A stretch of DNA of 64,000 bases. It comes from Weizmannia acidilactici (GTDB lineage Bacteria > Bacillota > Bacilli > Bacillales > Bacillaceae_C). Below the pieces are notes generated by a model. That model had not been told where the DNA came from. It saw only the letters and a program-made list of their open reading frames with translations, and ran no database searches. A program made the position numbers and the translations under genes. The stretch lies in the NCBI RefSeq assembly GCF_008974185.1, contig NZ_BKZP01000003.1, positions 62,001 to 126,000 of the forward strand, read 5' to 3'. Every line of letters begins with the position of its first letter. Position 1 is the stretch's first letter. Shown piece by piece: positions 1 through 8,034 of the stretch.

Positions 1-52
1 ATACGTTACGTCCGATACGTCCAAATCCGTTAATACCAACTTTAACTGCCAT
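1..52 (-). CDS. gapA: Glyceraldehyde-3-phosphate dehydrogenase, N-terminal fragment (cut by window edge)
   Basis: Only the first 17 codons are present. They read MAVKVGINGFGRIGRNV, the N-terminal NAD-binding GxGxxG segment typical of glycolytic GAPDH. A strong AAGGAGG ribosome site lies at 61-67, eight bases before the ATG. It is the second gene of a cggR-gapA operon, as in Bacillus subtilis, where gapA is the glycolytic (NAD-dependent) enzyme. The rest of the gene lies outside the window, so the call rests on this segment and on the adjacent cggR. Confidence 0.9.
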   Translation of the reverse strand, partial: MAVKVGINGFGRIGRNV

Positions 53-91
53 TTGTGTTTCCTCCTTGAGTTCGTAAAGATTTTATATTTC

Positions 92-109
92 AAAAGGGAA
101 TTCCCTTTT
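92..109 (-). other. Intercistronic palindrome between cggR and gapA
   Basis: A perfect 18-bp palindrome (AAAAGGGAA/TTCCCTTTT) sits just after the cggR stop codon and before the gapA ribosome site. In B. subtilis the cggR-gapA transcript is cut near the 3' end of cggR and a stem-loop stabilises the gapA half. By position this palindrome could play the same part, or act as a weak attenuator. The structure is seen; the processing role is inferred. Confidence 0.5.
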
Positions 110-119
110 AAAAACATGG

Positions 120-1148
120 TTAGCTGCAAGCGAGAATATTTTTGGCTGCACCCTCGTCCGTAATCAGGACGGTGGATTTCGGTTTTGAATTCATGTAGGC
201 TTTAATCGCTTTCGCCTTGGACGCCCCTCCGGCAACAGCAAATACGTGTTGAATATACTGTAAATCTTCCAGCTGAAGGCCGATCGTTTGAACCTTGTGA
301 ACGACTTCACCTTGTTCATTAAAATAATATCCAAACGCTTCGCCTACTGCATGCCCTTGTATAATTTTTTCCATTTCTTCTTTGCCGGTTTTGCGGCGCT
401 TCGCCATGGTAATCGCTTCACCAATGCCGTGCAGCACAATTTCCGCTTGTTTGATAAGGGTAAGGACTTCTTTAATGGATGGCTCGTTCACAACCGATTT
501 ATACACTTCGAGGCTCACCTGGTCAGGCACATACAATACCCGGTGTTTTCCTCCCGTCCGTTCCGCCATCTTTGCGCAAATCGTATTGGCCTGGTTTTGC
601 ACATCTTCGCCAATGCCGCCTCTTGCCGGGACGAATAAAAGCTGCTCCGGGGCGCTGAAATCGGGAGTTAACGCATCTGCGACTGCAGCCATCGTGGATC
701 CTCCTGTAACAGCGATTATATTGTTTCCCATTAAGACGGCTTTGATTCTATAAGCGCATGCTCTTCCGAGTTCGCTTTTTACCCACGGTTCTTCATCGCT
801 GTTTCCCGGGACCACGACAACGTCTTCGAGGCCCAAAGCTTTTTTTAGCTTTTCTTCTGTTTCATTAATACCCGAAATTTCCCTCATCATACTTTCCAAA
901 TCCTGCAAAAGCCCGGCGCCCATTTTTGTAATCGACATTCCCGAAGGTTTAATGTCAATGAGCTTTTGGTTTTTTAAAAATTCCACTTCGCCCCTCAGCA
1001 CGCGTTCCGACATGCCGAGCATTTGCGCCAGCGTCCTTCTGCCGATCGGCTCCACAAATGAGATGGACCGCAAAATCTGGTATCGTTTTTGCATAACCGC
1101 GAGGATATCGGGTAATAATTTCCTTTGAACCTCTATCAACGATCGCAT
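120..1148 (-). CDS. cggR: Central glycolytic genes regulator CggR (SorC/DeoR family repressor)
   Basis: A 342-residue transcription factor, the usual CggR length. An N-terminal helix-turn-helix (about residues 20-75, with the recognition region around RRTLAQMLGMSERVLRGEV) precedes a SorC-type sugar-phosphate-binding domain (about 85-340, including VTGGSTMAAVADAL). The known CggR binds an operator in front of its own operon and is released by fructose-1,6-bisphosphate. It lies 67 bp upstream of gapA on the same strand. The ATG at 1148 has an AAGGAGT site at a good distance. A matching tandem operator lies upstream, which makes the assignment firm. Confidence 0.97.
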   Translation of the reverse strand: MRSLIEVQRKLLPDILAVMQKRYQILRSISFVEPIGRRTLAQMLGMSERVLRGEVEFLKNQKLIDIKPSGMSITKMGAGLLQDLESMMREISGINETEEKLKKALGLEDVVVVPGNSDEEPWVKSELGRACAYRIKAVLMGNNIIAVTGGSTMAAVADALTPDFSAPEQLLFVPARGGIGEDVQNQANTICAKMAERTGGKHRVLYVPDQVSLEVYKSVVNEPSIKEVLTLIKQAEIVLHGIGEAITMAKRRKTGKEEMEKIIQGHAVGEAFGYYFNEQGEVVHKVQTIGLQLEDLQYIQHVFAVAGGASKAKAIKAYMNSKPKSTVLITDEGAAKNILACS

Positions 1149-1178
1149 AGATGATTAACTCCTTAAAAAATTATGTAG

Positions 1179-1214
1179 GCCGTGTTGAGTCCCACAGAGA
1201 CATTTTTCGTCCCA
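1179..1214 (-). promoter_or_regulatory. CggR tandem operator
   Basis: Reading the minus strand, the region shows TGGGAC-N6-TGTC-N4-TGGGAC-N6-CGGC. The B. subtilis CggR operator is CGGGAC-N6-TGTC-N4-CGGGAC-N6-TGTC, so spacing is identical and only a few bases differ. It lies between the promoter and the cggR start codon, consistent with repression by blocking transcription downstream of the promoter. Confidence 0.9.
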
Positions 1215-1249
1215 CTTACTCCAAAAAAATTACCCTCGCTACGATTTTT

Positions 1250-1278
1250 ATTCTAGCAGGATAAATTTTGCATTTCAA
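1250..1278 (-). promoter_or_regulatory. Sigma-A promoter of cggR-gapA
   Basis: On the minus strand a -35 TTGAAA (1273-1278) and a -10 TAGAAT (1250-1255) are separated by 17 bp. The CggR operator begins about 35 bp downstream of the -10. Confidence 0.8.
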
Positions 1279-1281
1279 CTA

Positions 1282-1527
1282 TTATGGATCAATTTTTTCG
1301 TGTAAACGTTGTCTTATGGCGAATTCGTGAATTCGCCCGTATTGAATGACTTCACCTTCAAATTCGACAACCGGGATCATCAATCCGTAACGTTCCATCC
1401 ATCCATCGTTTTTTTCTATATCTCTTTCAACGAGCCGGAAAGGGATCTCCTTCTGCAAAAGATGCAACAGTTCTTTCGCCTCTTCGCAAAGCGGGCAATG
1501 TTTTCTTGTGTAAAGTGTCAGCTCCAT
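1282..1527 (-). CDS. Glutaredoxin-like thiol protein
   Basis: A protein of about 81 residues with a thioredoxin fold signature: LTLYTRKHCPLCEEAKELL carries a CxxC pair at residues 11 and 14, and IPVVEFEGE follows as the cis-proline strand. It belongs to the glutaredoxin family (DUF836/YruB-type) often found beside sigL. The ATG at 1527 is preferred over a longer upstream reading because it follows an AAAGGGGA site; the upstream extension overlaps the sigL 3' end. It begins 19 bp after the sigL stop and is probably cotranscribed with it. The substrate is unknown. Confidence 0.8.
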   Translation of the reverse strand: MELTLYTRKHCPLCEEAKELLHLLQKEIPFRLVERDIEKNDGWMERYGLMIPVVEFEGEVIQYGRIHEFAIRQRLHEKIDP

Positions 1528-1546
1528 CGGCAAATCCCCTTTCCGG

Positions 1547-2884
1547 CTATTCGTACCTTTTTCTTTTCGCCGAGGACGGAATCCCGAGCTGCTCACGGTA
1601 TTTAGCAACCGTCCGGCGCGAAATTTCAAAACCTTTCTTATTTAATAATGTGACGATTGTCTGGTCCGAAAGCGGTTTCCGCTTGTCTTCCCGGTTCACA
1701 AGCGTAGCGATTTGATTTTTGATTTCAGCGCTCGATGCCGCTTCTTCCCTTGTGCCGGACCGGACCGGAAGCGCTGTTGTAAAGAATTGTTTTAACGGGA
1801 AAGTCCCGAACGGGGTTTCAATATATTTTTCCCTGACGGCACGGCTGACGGTCGACTCGTGCATCCCGATCGCATCCGATACTTCTTTCATCGTTAGCGG
1901 TTTTAAATGTCCTTTTCCGTATAAAAAGAAATCCCGCTGTTTTTCCAAAAGCGCTTTGCCGACTTTCAGCAGCGTTTCTTTCCGGCTTTCAATGCTTTTT
2001 TGGATCCAATGGTACTCCTGCGTTTTTTCTTTCAAATAACGGACGGCTTGGGCATCCCCGGACAGCTTGAGCATGCTTGAATAATCTTCATTAAAACGCA
2101 CCCTCGGCACCTGGCCTTCTACAAGGAAAAGTTCCAGTTCCCCGCCGCTGTTTTTGACCATCAAATCAGGCACGATGTATTGCGGGGTTTCATGGGAAAA
2201 TCCGGCTCCGGGCCGGGGGTTTAATGTTTGGATATAGTCGGCCGCCTGTTGGATTTCCTGCATGGAGATATCCATCTTTTTCGCAATGCCTTTCCATTTT
2301 TTCTCGGCAAATTCGAGAAAATGGCTGCCGATCAGTTCTGCCGCGTGTGTCGGCGCGTCCGGATCCCTTTTGATTTGGATTAAAAGGCATTCCTGGAGCG
2401 ACCTTGCCCCAATTCCGGCCGGGTCGAGCGTTTGCAGGATTTCCAGCCCTTTTTCGGCATCTTCAACCGGGATTTGGGCGATCTGTGCCGCTTCTGGGGC
2501 GGTAATAGCCAGATAGCCGTTTGCATCCAAATGCCCGGCATAAACTTTAACAGCTTCCGCAACTGTTTTTGGTAACGATTTCATGTTCAATTGGCTGATT
2601 AAGTAATCCGGAAGCGTTTCAATTTGTTCGGGGATTTGTTCAATCCAATTTTTTTCCTGGCTTTTTTTCTGACCCTTCATGCGGTACAGCCCGGAAAAAC
2701 GGGAATCGACCAGTTTAATATGGGTGTTGTACAATTCGATGAGAGGGTTTTCCGCCGTCTTTTCCTCAAGAAAAGACATGAGCTCCTGGGATGAAAACTG
2801 AAGGACTTCAATTGCCTGCTTTAATTCCTGTGTCATCGCCAGTTTCATTGATTGCTTCTGCCATAATCCAACTTGCAGATCCAT
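1547..2884 (-). CDS. sigL: RNA polymerase sigma-54 factor (SigL/RpoN)
   Basis: A 445-residue sigma-54, close to the 436 of B. subtilis SigL. The N-terminal activator-interaction region is glutamine- and leucine-rich (LWQKQSMKLAMTQELKQAI). It is followed by a core-binding region, a helix-turn-helix (MKEVSDAIGMHESTVSRAV) and a C-terminal RpoN box (RRTVAKYREQLGIPSS) that contacts the -24 element. It directs genes that need an enhancer-binding activator, such as those for levan, arginine or acetoin use in Bacillus. The ATG at 2884 has a purine-rich GGGGGG site; the reading frame extends 17 codons upstream without better support. Confidence 0.95.
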   Translation of the reverse strand: MDLQVGLWQKQSMKLAMTQELKQAIEVLQFSSQELMSFLEEKTAENPLIELYNTHIKLVDSRFSGLYRMKGQKKSQEKNWIEQIPEQIETLPDYLISQLNMKSLPKTVAEAVKVYAGHLDANGYLAITAPEAAQIAQIPVEDAEKGLEILQTLDPAGIGARSLQECLLIQIKRDPDAPTHAAELIGSHFLEFAEKKWKGIAKKMDISMQEIQQAADYIQTLNPRPGAGFSHETPQYIVPDLMVKNSGGELELFLVEGQVPRVRFNEDYSSMLKLSGDAQAVRYLKEKTQEYHWIQKSIESRKETLLKVGKALLEKQRDFFLYGKGHLKPLTMKEVSDAIGMHESTVSRAVREKYIETPFGTFPLKQFFTTALPVRSGTREEAASSAEIKNQIATLVNREDKRKPLSDQTIVTLLNKKGFEISRRTVAKYREQLGIPSSAKRKRYE

Positions 2885-3118
2885 ATCATTCCCCCCTTTA
2901 ACGAAGCCGGTTTCATTATGAACATGTCCCGGCACTTTCGTTTTTTATTTTACAACATTTTTGTGTTTAAGTATATGCATTGGCAGGAAGTCCCATGATC
3001 GCGCTCCTGTAAATCGCGGATAAGCGGCACAGATTCACGGACATCTGTAAAAGCAGCCAAAAAGTAATGCCGGGATACGTTCTGTGAATAACCTGCCTGC
3101 ATTATTTTCTTCAAGAAT

Positions 3119-3418
3119 CGAGTAGGGCCCCCGACCTCTCACACCACCGTACGTACGGTTCCGTATATTGCGGTTCAACCAAATAAATGACGCTTTTCGC
3201 AATACTGATCATACAAGCTTTTCAGCCCTTGACGGCAATAGCTTTGTGTAAGATTGGGTTTTTAGAGATTCTCCAATATACCTTCCTCGAGTTTCTGTTT
3301 TCGCCTGTTCCAGGGTTAAGCAAAAGCGATCTTCTAAACATCGTTCAACGGTTTTTCTCATTATATACAATGCCTTTTCACTAATTTTAAGATTGTTCGA
3401 CTCGCGCATTTCTGCCAT
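3119..3418 (-). mobile_element. Degenerate 3' end of a group II intron (reverse transcriptase C-terminus plus ribozyme end)
   Basis: On the minus strand the three frames together spell fragments like the C-terminus of a group II intron maturase: SRKVYWRISKNPILHK, then LTQSYCRQGLKSLYDQYCEK ending in a stop near 3178. Beyond the stop comes sequence resembling the ribozyme 3' end (GTACGTACGGTGGTGTGAG, AGGTCGGGGG, CCTACTCGAT). Frameshifts and missing 5' parts show it is dead. The left flank (2885-3118) and right flank up to the next gene (3419-3582) hold nothing else I recognise. Recognition is from memory of intron families, not alignment. Confidence 0.55.
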
Positions 3419-3582
3419 GTCGTAACACTACTTTTCACTACAATAAAAACGCCACCCCGATCGGAGTGACGTCCTGCTTCAACATATCCTACGATATCTC
3501 ATAACAAGTCTAAACAAAAATAATCTGTCGTCTTTCTGCCATTTTTCTATCAGAAAAGATCCATTTATAATAATTATTGGTT

Positions 3583-3828
3583 CTAATCTCTTCTGTCATT
3601 TTTTCTCATTAACCCGAACAGTCCTGCTAAACCAACTAAACCAATCCAACCCCAATCTGTATCGCCATCATCATTGTTATCAACAGCATCGTTATTTTGA
3701 GCCATATGAGTTATTTTGTTTGTGTTGCTACCGCTGTCAATGTTGTTATTTTGAGCATAAACAGCTATCCCACAAAGCATAAATGTAACTAATAGGGCAC
3801 AAAGCGAATGAAGAATTTTTTTGAACAC
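3583..3828 (-). CDS. Exported small protein with WGxxGxxG C-terminal motif
   Basis: About 81 residues. The N-terminus is a signal peptide (FKKILHSLCALLVTFMLCG, then VYAQ). A polar Asn/Asp-rich linker follows. The tail WGWIGLVGLAGLFGLMRKND matches the WGxxGxxG-CTERM class of short Bacillus proteins: a hydrophobic glycine-rich helix followed by basic residues, likely a membrane anchor or sorting signal. Two GTG codons are possible. The one at 3837 touches the AAGGAGG site directly, while the GTG at 3828 sits eight bases after it, so 3828 is chosen. Function unknown. Confidence 0.75.
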   Translation of the reverse strand: MFKKILHSLCALLVTFMLCGIAVYAQNNNIDSGSNTNKITHMAQNNDAVDNNDDGDTDWGWIGLVGLAGLFGLMRKNDRRD

Positions 3829-4040
3829 AGTTTTCACCTCCTTTTCTAACTGTTCACTTTAATGATGTACAATCAAAGGAACAATTATTCTTTAAGATAA
3901 AAAGGAGCCATTAGGGGTTATTTTGAAACAACTTATTCAACAAAACGAATGAGGTTAGCAACGCTTGATTACAAACGTAAGAAAAGGAGAAAAGATCGTT
4001 CTACAAAAAAAGGTAAAGTATAGTCATTATCAAAGTTCAA

Positions 4041-4075
4041 TAAAAAAGGAAAAGCTTGCGGCATCGCAAGCTTTT
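4041..4075 (-). terminator. Rho-independent terminator of the DUF3231 gene
   Basis: On the minus strand, just after the stop codon at 4079, a perfect 10-bp stem (AAAAGCTTGC / GCAAGCTTTT, loop GATGCC) is followed by CCTTTTTTA. Confidence 0.8.
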
Positions 4076-4078
4076 AGA

Positions 4079-4591
4079 TTAACACTCCGAACTTTTTACA
4101 TTGAGCGGTGGTGGAACTAGCCAACCTTTTTCTTTGTTCATTCTAAGTAATTTGGCACCATATTGCGCTTTTTTCATGTGAAATTGCCCATACATTAAAG
4201 CAATATCTTCCCTGATGCACTGTCCCATAATTGTACTACATGCCACTAAACCGGCTGCAATATCTTTACTAAGCATTGCAGCAATTTCCGGGTCAGTAAA
4301 TCTCGCACCGGCAGGAATATCTTCCAAACATGCTTTTGGCCGTTCTGGCGGTGATGGCGGAAGTGCTATTCCATTTTCTTTTAACAAGTTTTCTGTTTCT
4401 TGTATCTCCGGTTTTAGAACGTTTTCAATGCTATCTTGGATAAAACTTTTTAAATCCTCATCACCCGTATGGTTGAGTAATGTTTGATATCCGGCTAATA
4501 ATCCTTTAGCTGTCAGTAAATTCGTCCATACACCAAATACTTCTCCGTAGTGCATCGGTTCTTCTTTTGGATTACCACTTAAAATTCCCAT
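4079..4591 (-). CDS. DUF3231 family protein
   Basis: A 170-residue soluble, mostly helical protein matching the DUF3231 family of Bacillaceae: MHYGEVFGVWTNLLTAKGL near the start, a PPSPPERP linker and a ferritin-like helical C-terminal half with FHMKKAQYGAKLLRM. Family members often occur as tandem-domain proteins in spore formers; this is the single-domain form. The ATG at 4591 follows an AGGAGGG site by about seven bases and is preferred to the ATG at 4615. No function is established. The neighbours are accessory genes, so it may belong to a variable region. Confidence 0.8.
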   Translation of the reverse strand: MGILSGNPKEEPMHYGEVFGVWTNLLTAKGLLAGYQTLLNHTGDEDLKSFIQDSIENVLKPEIQETENLLKENGIALPPSPPERPKACLEDIPAGARFTDPEIAAMLSKDIAAGLVACSTIMGQCIREDIALMYGQFHMKKAQYGAKLLRMNKEKGWLVPPPLNVKSSEC

Positions 4592-4679
4592 AATAACCCT
4601 CCTAACAAAATTCATATATCACCTTTTCTTTAGATAATGTGGATTGATTGAAATAAATTATGCAAAGAAAAGTGAAGTG

Positions 4680-5015
4680 TTATTGGAAAAACAGTGTAAT
4701 TTTATACGAAAACTGCTGAGTGATGATACCGTCAAGAAGTTTGTGTAATATATGATAGAGTAGATCAACCTTTTCTGCCCCACGAAAATCGGTTACACAG
4801 AATTCATGTGAAGTCACCTCACTTTTCACCTCTTTATATACTTCAATACGCAAAGCAAAAGCTAATTTGTAAAACGTCTTCTCACGGATACGATAAAATG
4901 CCGGCCAGCTAATTCCCATTTCATTGTAGATATCACAATCACGTGGTTCCTCTAAAGACACATATCGTTTAATGATTAGTTCCCTTTCGATTGCATTGAG
5001 CTTATTAAGGCGGAC
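4680..5015 (-). pseudogene. Fragment of an ArpU-family phage transcriptional regulator
   Basis: The central part reads RLNKLNAIERELIIKRYVSL followed by YNEMGISWPAFYRIREKTFY and KLAFALRIEVYKE. This is the C-terminal helix-turn-helix region of ArpU-type late regulators of Firmicute prophages. The N-terminal two thirds are missing: upstream codons do not resemble the family and no ribosome site or start is convincing. The C-terminal 40 residues are also atypical. I read it as a prophage remnant, next to a tRNA-Arg gene that could have been the attachment site. Confidence 0.65.
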
Positions 5016-5185
5016 CCCATCAAAGGTCAGAATCCAAAATATGGATACCAACTTAATTGGAACGTGGGGGCTTAGGATTAACAGTGGACAGTTCACATTT
5101 TTTTGGAGGGTCGCGATGAAGGAGCTTTACCATGCAAAAATAGCCGTGCAAATTTTTTCAAATTCTCTCAGATCTTTCGGATTCC

Positions 5186-5216
5186 AAAAAAATAAAACGA
5201 CTGCAAACGCAGTCGT
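5186..5216 (-). terminator. Terminator of the tRNA-Arg transcript
   Basis: On the minus strand ACGACTGC-GTTT-GCAGTCGT is followed by TTTATTTTTTT. It lies about 50 bp beyond the tRNA 3' end. Confidence 0.85.
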
Positions 5217-5264
5217 ATCAAGGAGATTAAAAATTTTAAACCGAGCCAGCCGGACACTTAAAAC

Positions 5265-5335
5265 GCCCTCGGCAGGAATCGAACCCACATTTTGAGAACC
5301 GGAATCTCACGTGCTATCCGTTGCACCACGAGGGC
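5265..5335 (-). tRNA. trnR-CCG: tRNA-Arg (anticodon CCG)
   Basis: A 71-nt cloverleaf on the minus strand: acceptor GCCCTCG/CGAGGGC, D-arm GTGC..GCAC, anticodon stem TGAGA/TCTCA with loop TTCCGGT (anticodon CCG), and T-arm with TTCGATT. The 3' CCA is not encoded. It is a single gene with its own promoter and terminator. Confidence 0.95.
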
Positions 5336-5358
5336 AATATGTTATTCAACAATAATAG

Positions 5359-5387
5359 ATTATAAAGGAGAAAAACGAGAAATGCAA
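5359..5387 (-). promoter_or_regulatory. Sigma-A promoter of tRNA-Arg
   Basis: On the minus strand TTGCAT (5382-5387) and TATAAT (5359-5364) are 17 bp apart, placed directly upstream of the tRNA. Confidence 0.8.
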
Positions 5388-5456
5388 TACCTTTTTCTGT
5401 TTATTTTAATGGAATTTGGATATTATGGTATTGTAATTCAGGATGGAGACGATTTG

Positions 5457-5486
5457 TTTGACCTTCATTGACCATTATTGTATGAT
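5457..5486 (+). promoter_or_regulatory. clpP promoter with overlapping CtsR operator
   Basis: A -35 TTGACC (5458-5463) and a perfect-spacing -10 TATGAT (5481-5486, 17-bp spacer) overlap a CtsR heptad repeat. Read on the minus strand, 5473-5457 is GGTCAAT-GAA-GGTCAAA, matching the RGTCAAA-NAN-RGTCAAA consensus. This implies heat and proteotoxic stress control of clpP by CtsR; the ctsR gene itself is not in the window. Confidence 0.88.
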
Positions 5487-5575
5487 CAGTACATAAGGAT
5501 GGAAAACTATCCCTATACATGAAAATGCATAAGATTGGCCCATTCCATTCCAAAAAGAAAAAGGAGGAAAACAAG

Positions 5576-6166
5576 ATGAATTTAATTCCTACAGTAATCG
5601 AGCAGACGAACCGCGGGGAACGCGCTTACGACATTTATTCCCGCTTGCTGAAAGACCGGATCATTATGCTCGGCAGCGCGATTGACGACAATGTCGCAAA
5701 CTCGATTGTTTCGCAGCTTTTATTCCTGGAAGCGGAAAATCCTGAAAAAGATATTTACCTGTACATCAACAGCCCCGGCGGCAGCGTAACAGCCGGGTTG
5801 GCGATTTACGACACCATGCAGTTCATTAAACCGGATGTGCAAACGATCTGCATCGGGATGGCTGCATCGATGGGATCCGTGTTGTTAACCGCCGGCGCGA
5901 AAGGGAAACGTTTTGCCCTGCCGAACAGTGAAGTCATGATCCACCAGCCTTTAGGCGGTGCACAAGGGCAGGCAACCGAAATTGAAATTGCAGCAAAACA
6001 TATCCTTTATACACGGGCGAAATTGAACAAAATTTTGTCCGAACATACCGGCCAGCCGATTGAAGTGATTGAAAAAGATACAGACCGCGACAACTTCATG
6101 AGCGCGGAAAAAGCAAAAGAATATGGCTTAATCGACCATATTATGGCTAGGAATGAATTGAAATAA
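5576..6166 (+). CDS. clpP: ATP-dependent Clp protease proteolytic subunit ClpP
   Basis: A 196-residue serine protease that forms the barrel-shaped proteolytic core used with ClpX, ClpC or ClpE. The catalytic triad is visible: Ser98 in GMAASMGS, His123 in MIHQPLGG and Asp172 in DTDRDNFMS. The ATG at 5576 follows an AAGGAGG site; an in-frame upstream ATG at 5519 would add a basic stretch absent from the family. It is one of only three plus-strand genes here, monocistronic, with its own CtsR-controlled promoter and a strong terminator. Confidence 0.98.
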   Translation: MNLIPTVIEQTNRGERAYDIYSRLLKDRIIMLGSAIDDNVANSIVSQLLFLEAENPEKDIYLYINSPGGSVTAGLAIYDTMQFIKPDVQTICIGMAASMGSVLLTAGAKGKRFALPNSEVMIHQPLGGAQGQATEIEIAAKHILYTRAKLNKILSEHTGQPIEVIEKDTDRDNFMSAEKAKEYGLIDHIMARNELK

Positions 6167-6178
6167 TGAGGTAAACGA

Positions 6179-6212
6179 ACCGGGCCGCCCCAACTTCGGA
6201 CGGCCCGGTATT
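6179..6212 (+). terminator. clpP terminator
   Basis: A strong GC stem (ACCGGGCCG / CGGCCCGGT) is followed by ATTTAAT, 12 bp after the clpP stop codon. Confidence 0.85.
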
Positions 6213-6235
6213 TAATATAAAAACACGTATTGACT

Positions 6236-6540
6236 TACCTTGAGAGTCCTGAGAAGCTTTATAAGGACCCCCTTCCGACTTTATTTTTGCCTTGAAAAGG
6301 TTTAAGTGCCTTATGAGAACCGGTTCGCATTCATTTTTGTCCCGAAACGGTTCCGAGAAGCTCTTTCAAGACCGTCCGAATTCCTTTTTTCCTCAAACGA
6401 TTCTGAGAAACTTACTCAGGACCGTTTGAAGGAAAGTTTTTTCGTGGAAATGGGTATGAGAAGCTTTCTCAAGACCGGGTAGAACTTCTTTTTTCCTCCA
6501 AATGGTCCCTATAAGTCTTATACGAACCGTTCCGCGCCCC
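6236..6540. repeat. Six-unit array of a palindromic repeat, period about 52 bp
   Basis: Between clpP and crh lies about 440 bp without a credible gene. Six diverged units recur with centres near 6251, 6303, 6354, 6405, 6458 and 6510. Each is an imperfect palindrome of the type AACGGTTCTGAGAAG / CTTTCTCAGGACCGTT, joined by T-rich spacers (TTCCTTTTTTCC). The unit nearest 6405 is the clearest. The same palindrome occurs inside the elements at 41791-42022 and 57848-58119. A 76-codon frame across the array is rejected as a gene. Confidence 0.75.
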
Positions 6541-6654
6541 TCCCATCTCGTTACGCGTATAAGCGGTGCGCGTTTCCCGCAGGAGTCCGGTGTATATCGG
6601 GCTAAGCAATCATCTTTGCGCATACGCTTACATCCGGATCCACGGGCTTATGCA

Positions 6655-6909
6655 TTAGTTTCCTTCAATATATTTTGACAGGTATTCAAAAGCTTCTTCT
6701 TCATCGCTGCCGTCGACGCTCAGGGTTACGGTTTCCCCATGCCCAGCAGCAAGGCTCATCAACCCCATGATGCTTTTGGCATTGACCGTTCTGCCGTCTT
6801 TTTCAAGAAAAATTTCAGACGAAAACCGGCTGGCTTCCTGGACAAAATGTGCCGCAGGGCGCGCCTGCAAACCGGTTTTCAATTTAACTTCCAATTGTTT
6901 TTCGATCAT
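6655..6909 (-). CDS. crh: Catabolite repression HPr-like protein Crh
   Basis: An 84-residue HPr paralogue. Gln15 replaces the catalytic histidine of HPr (TGLQARPAAHF), so it cannot take part in PTS sugar transport. Ser46 (NAKSIMGL) is kept for phosphorylation by HprK, which is also encoded in this window. P-Ser-Crh is a corepressor for CcpA, and unphosphorylated Crh inhibits methylglyoxal synthase in B. subtilis. It is the last gene of the nudix-rapZ-mgfK-whiA-crh operon, as in other bacilli. Confidence 0.96.
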   Translation of the reverse strand: MIEKQLEVKLKTGLQARPAAHFVQEASRFSSEIFLEKDGRTVNAKSIMGLMSLAAGHGETVTLSVDGSDEEEAFEYLSKYIEGN

Positions 6910-6971
6910 CCTTAATCCTCTCCTTTATGTTAGGCAGAGGCGTTACCGCTTTTTCCGGCCCGCCTCTCCTC

Positions 6972-7925
6972 TTAAGTATCTTTTGTAATGGGCTTGTTTG
7001 CCCGTAGTTTCTCTGCAATTTCATCGATTTTCCGCAGCCGGTGGTTAATGCCGGATTTGCTGATATGCCCGCCTGACACCATTTCCCCCAGTTCCTTCAA
7101 GGTAACATCCTGGTGGTTTACGCGAAGCTCCGCGATTTCACGCAGTTTTTCCGGCAACACGTCAAGGCCGACCGTTTCTTCAATATAGCGGATATTTTCC
7201 ACTTGGCGGAGGGCTGCCCCGATCGTTTTATTTAAATTGGCCGTTTCACAATTTACAAGCCGGTTGACCGAATTGCGCATATCCCGCACAATCCTGACGT
7301 CTTCGAAACGGAGCAGGGCTTTGTGGGCACCGATGATATTGAGGAATTCCGTAATTTTTTCCGCCTCTTTTAAATACGTAATATATCCCTTTTTCCTTTC
7401 AAGCGTTTTGCTATTCAAACGAAAAGAATTCATCAGACGGCAGAGCGAATCGTTGTGCTCTTTATATTGGGAGGAAATTTCCAGATGGTACGAGGAAGTT
7501 TCCGGATTGTTGACGGATCCGCCTGCGAGAAAGGCGCCGCGCAAATAAGCGCGTTTGCAGCATTTCGTTCTCAAAAGTTCCGGGGAAATATGCTGGATAA
7601 AAGTGAAATTTTCTCCCAGTATGTGCAGGTCTTCCAAAATTTCTTTGGCATGGGATTTCAGCCGCACAATATAGACATTGTTTTTCTTCAGCCTCATCTT
7701 TTTCCTGACTAATAATTCTACAGGGACGTCATATAATTTTTTTACAAGGATGTAGATTCTCCGGGCAATGGCCGCATTTTCTGTCTGCACATTCACAACC
7801 AGCGCCCTGTTGGAAAAAGACAAAGACCCGTTCATGCGGATCAGCGCCGATAATTCGGATTTCACACAGCAATCTTTCAGTTCTAAATTGGTCAGCTCTT
7901 TTTTGATATCCGATGCAAATGACAT
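6972..7925 (-). CDS. whiA: Sporulation/cell-division regulator WhiA
   Basis: A 317-residue protein with the WhiA architecture: an N-terminal LAGLIDADG-like domain without the nuclease residues ([18 protein letters not shown]) and a C-terminal helix-turn-helix ([20 protein letters not shown]). In actinomycetes WhiA controls sporulation septation; in Bacillus it binds DNA and influences division and chromosome segregation. It sits between mgfK and crh in the conserved operon, with full family length. Confidence 0.95.
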   Translation of the reverse strand: MSFASDIKKELTNLELKDCCVKSELSALIRMNGSLSFSNRALVVNVQTENAAIARRIYILVKKLYDVPVELLVRKKMRLKKNNVYIVRLKSHAKEILEDLHILGENFTFIQHISPELLRTKCCKRAYLRGAFLAGGSVNNPETSSYHLEISSQYKEHNDSLCRLMNSFRLNSKTLERKKGYITYLKEAEKITEFLNIIGAHKALLRFEDVRIVRDMRNSVNRLVNCETANLNKTIGAALRQVENIRYIEETVGLDVLPEKLREIAELRVNHQDVTLKELGEMVSGGHISKSGINHRLRKIDEIAEKLRANKPITKDT

Positions 7926-8034
7926 CCCTCAAAGCCCCCTCCATCAGAATTATTCGTGCGCAAACCAATTGTACACACGTGAAAAGGGGATGACGTCTTT
8001 AGGTTCATCCACTTAAAAAGCGGCCGGTGTTTCC

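Noticed and set aside
4972-5295. 107-codon plus-strand frame near the tRNA
   Set aside because: It covers the tRNA-Arg gene and its terminator on the opposite strand.
6236-6540. Regular 52-bp spacing resembling a CRISPR array
   Set aside because: The entire unit including the spacer-like part is repeated and all parts are diverged; there are no identical repeats with unique spacers and no cas genes.
6393-6623. 76-codon minus-strand frame in the clpP-crh gap
   Set aside because: It lies across the palindromic array, has no ribosome site and its composition reflects the repeat.
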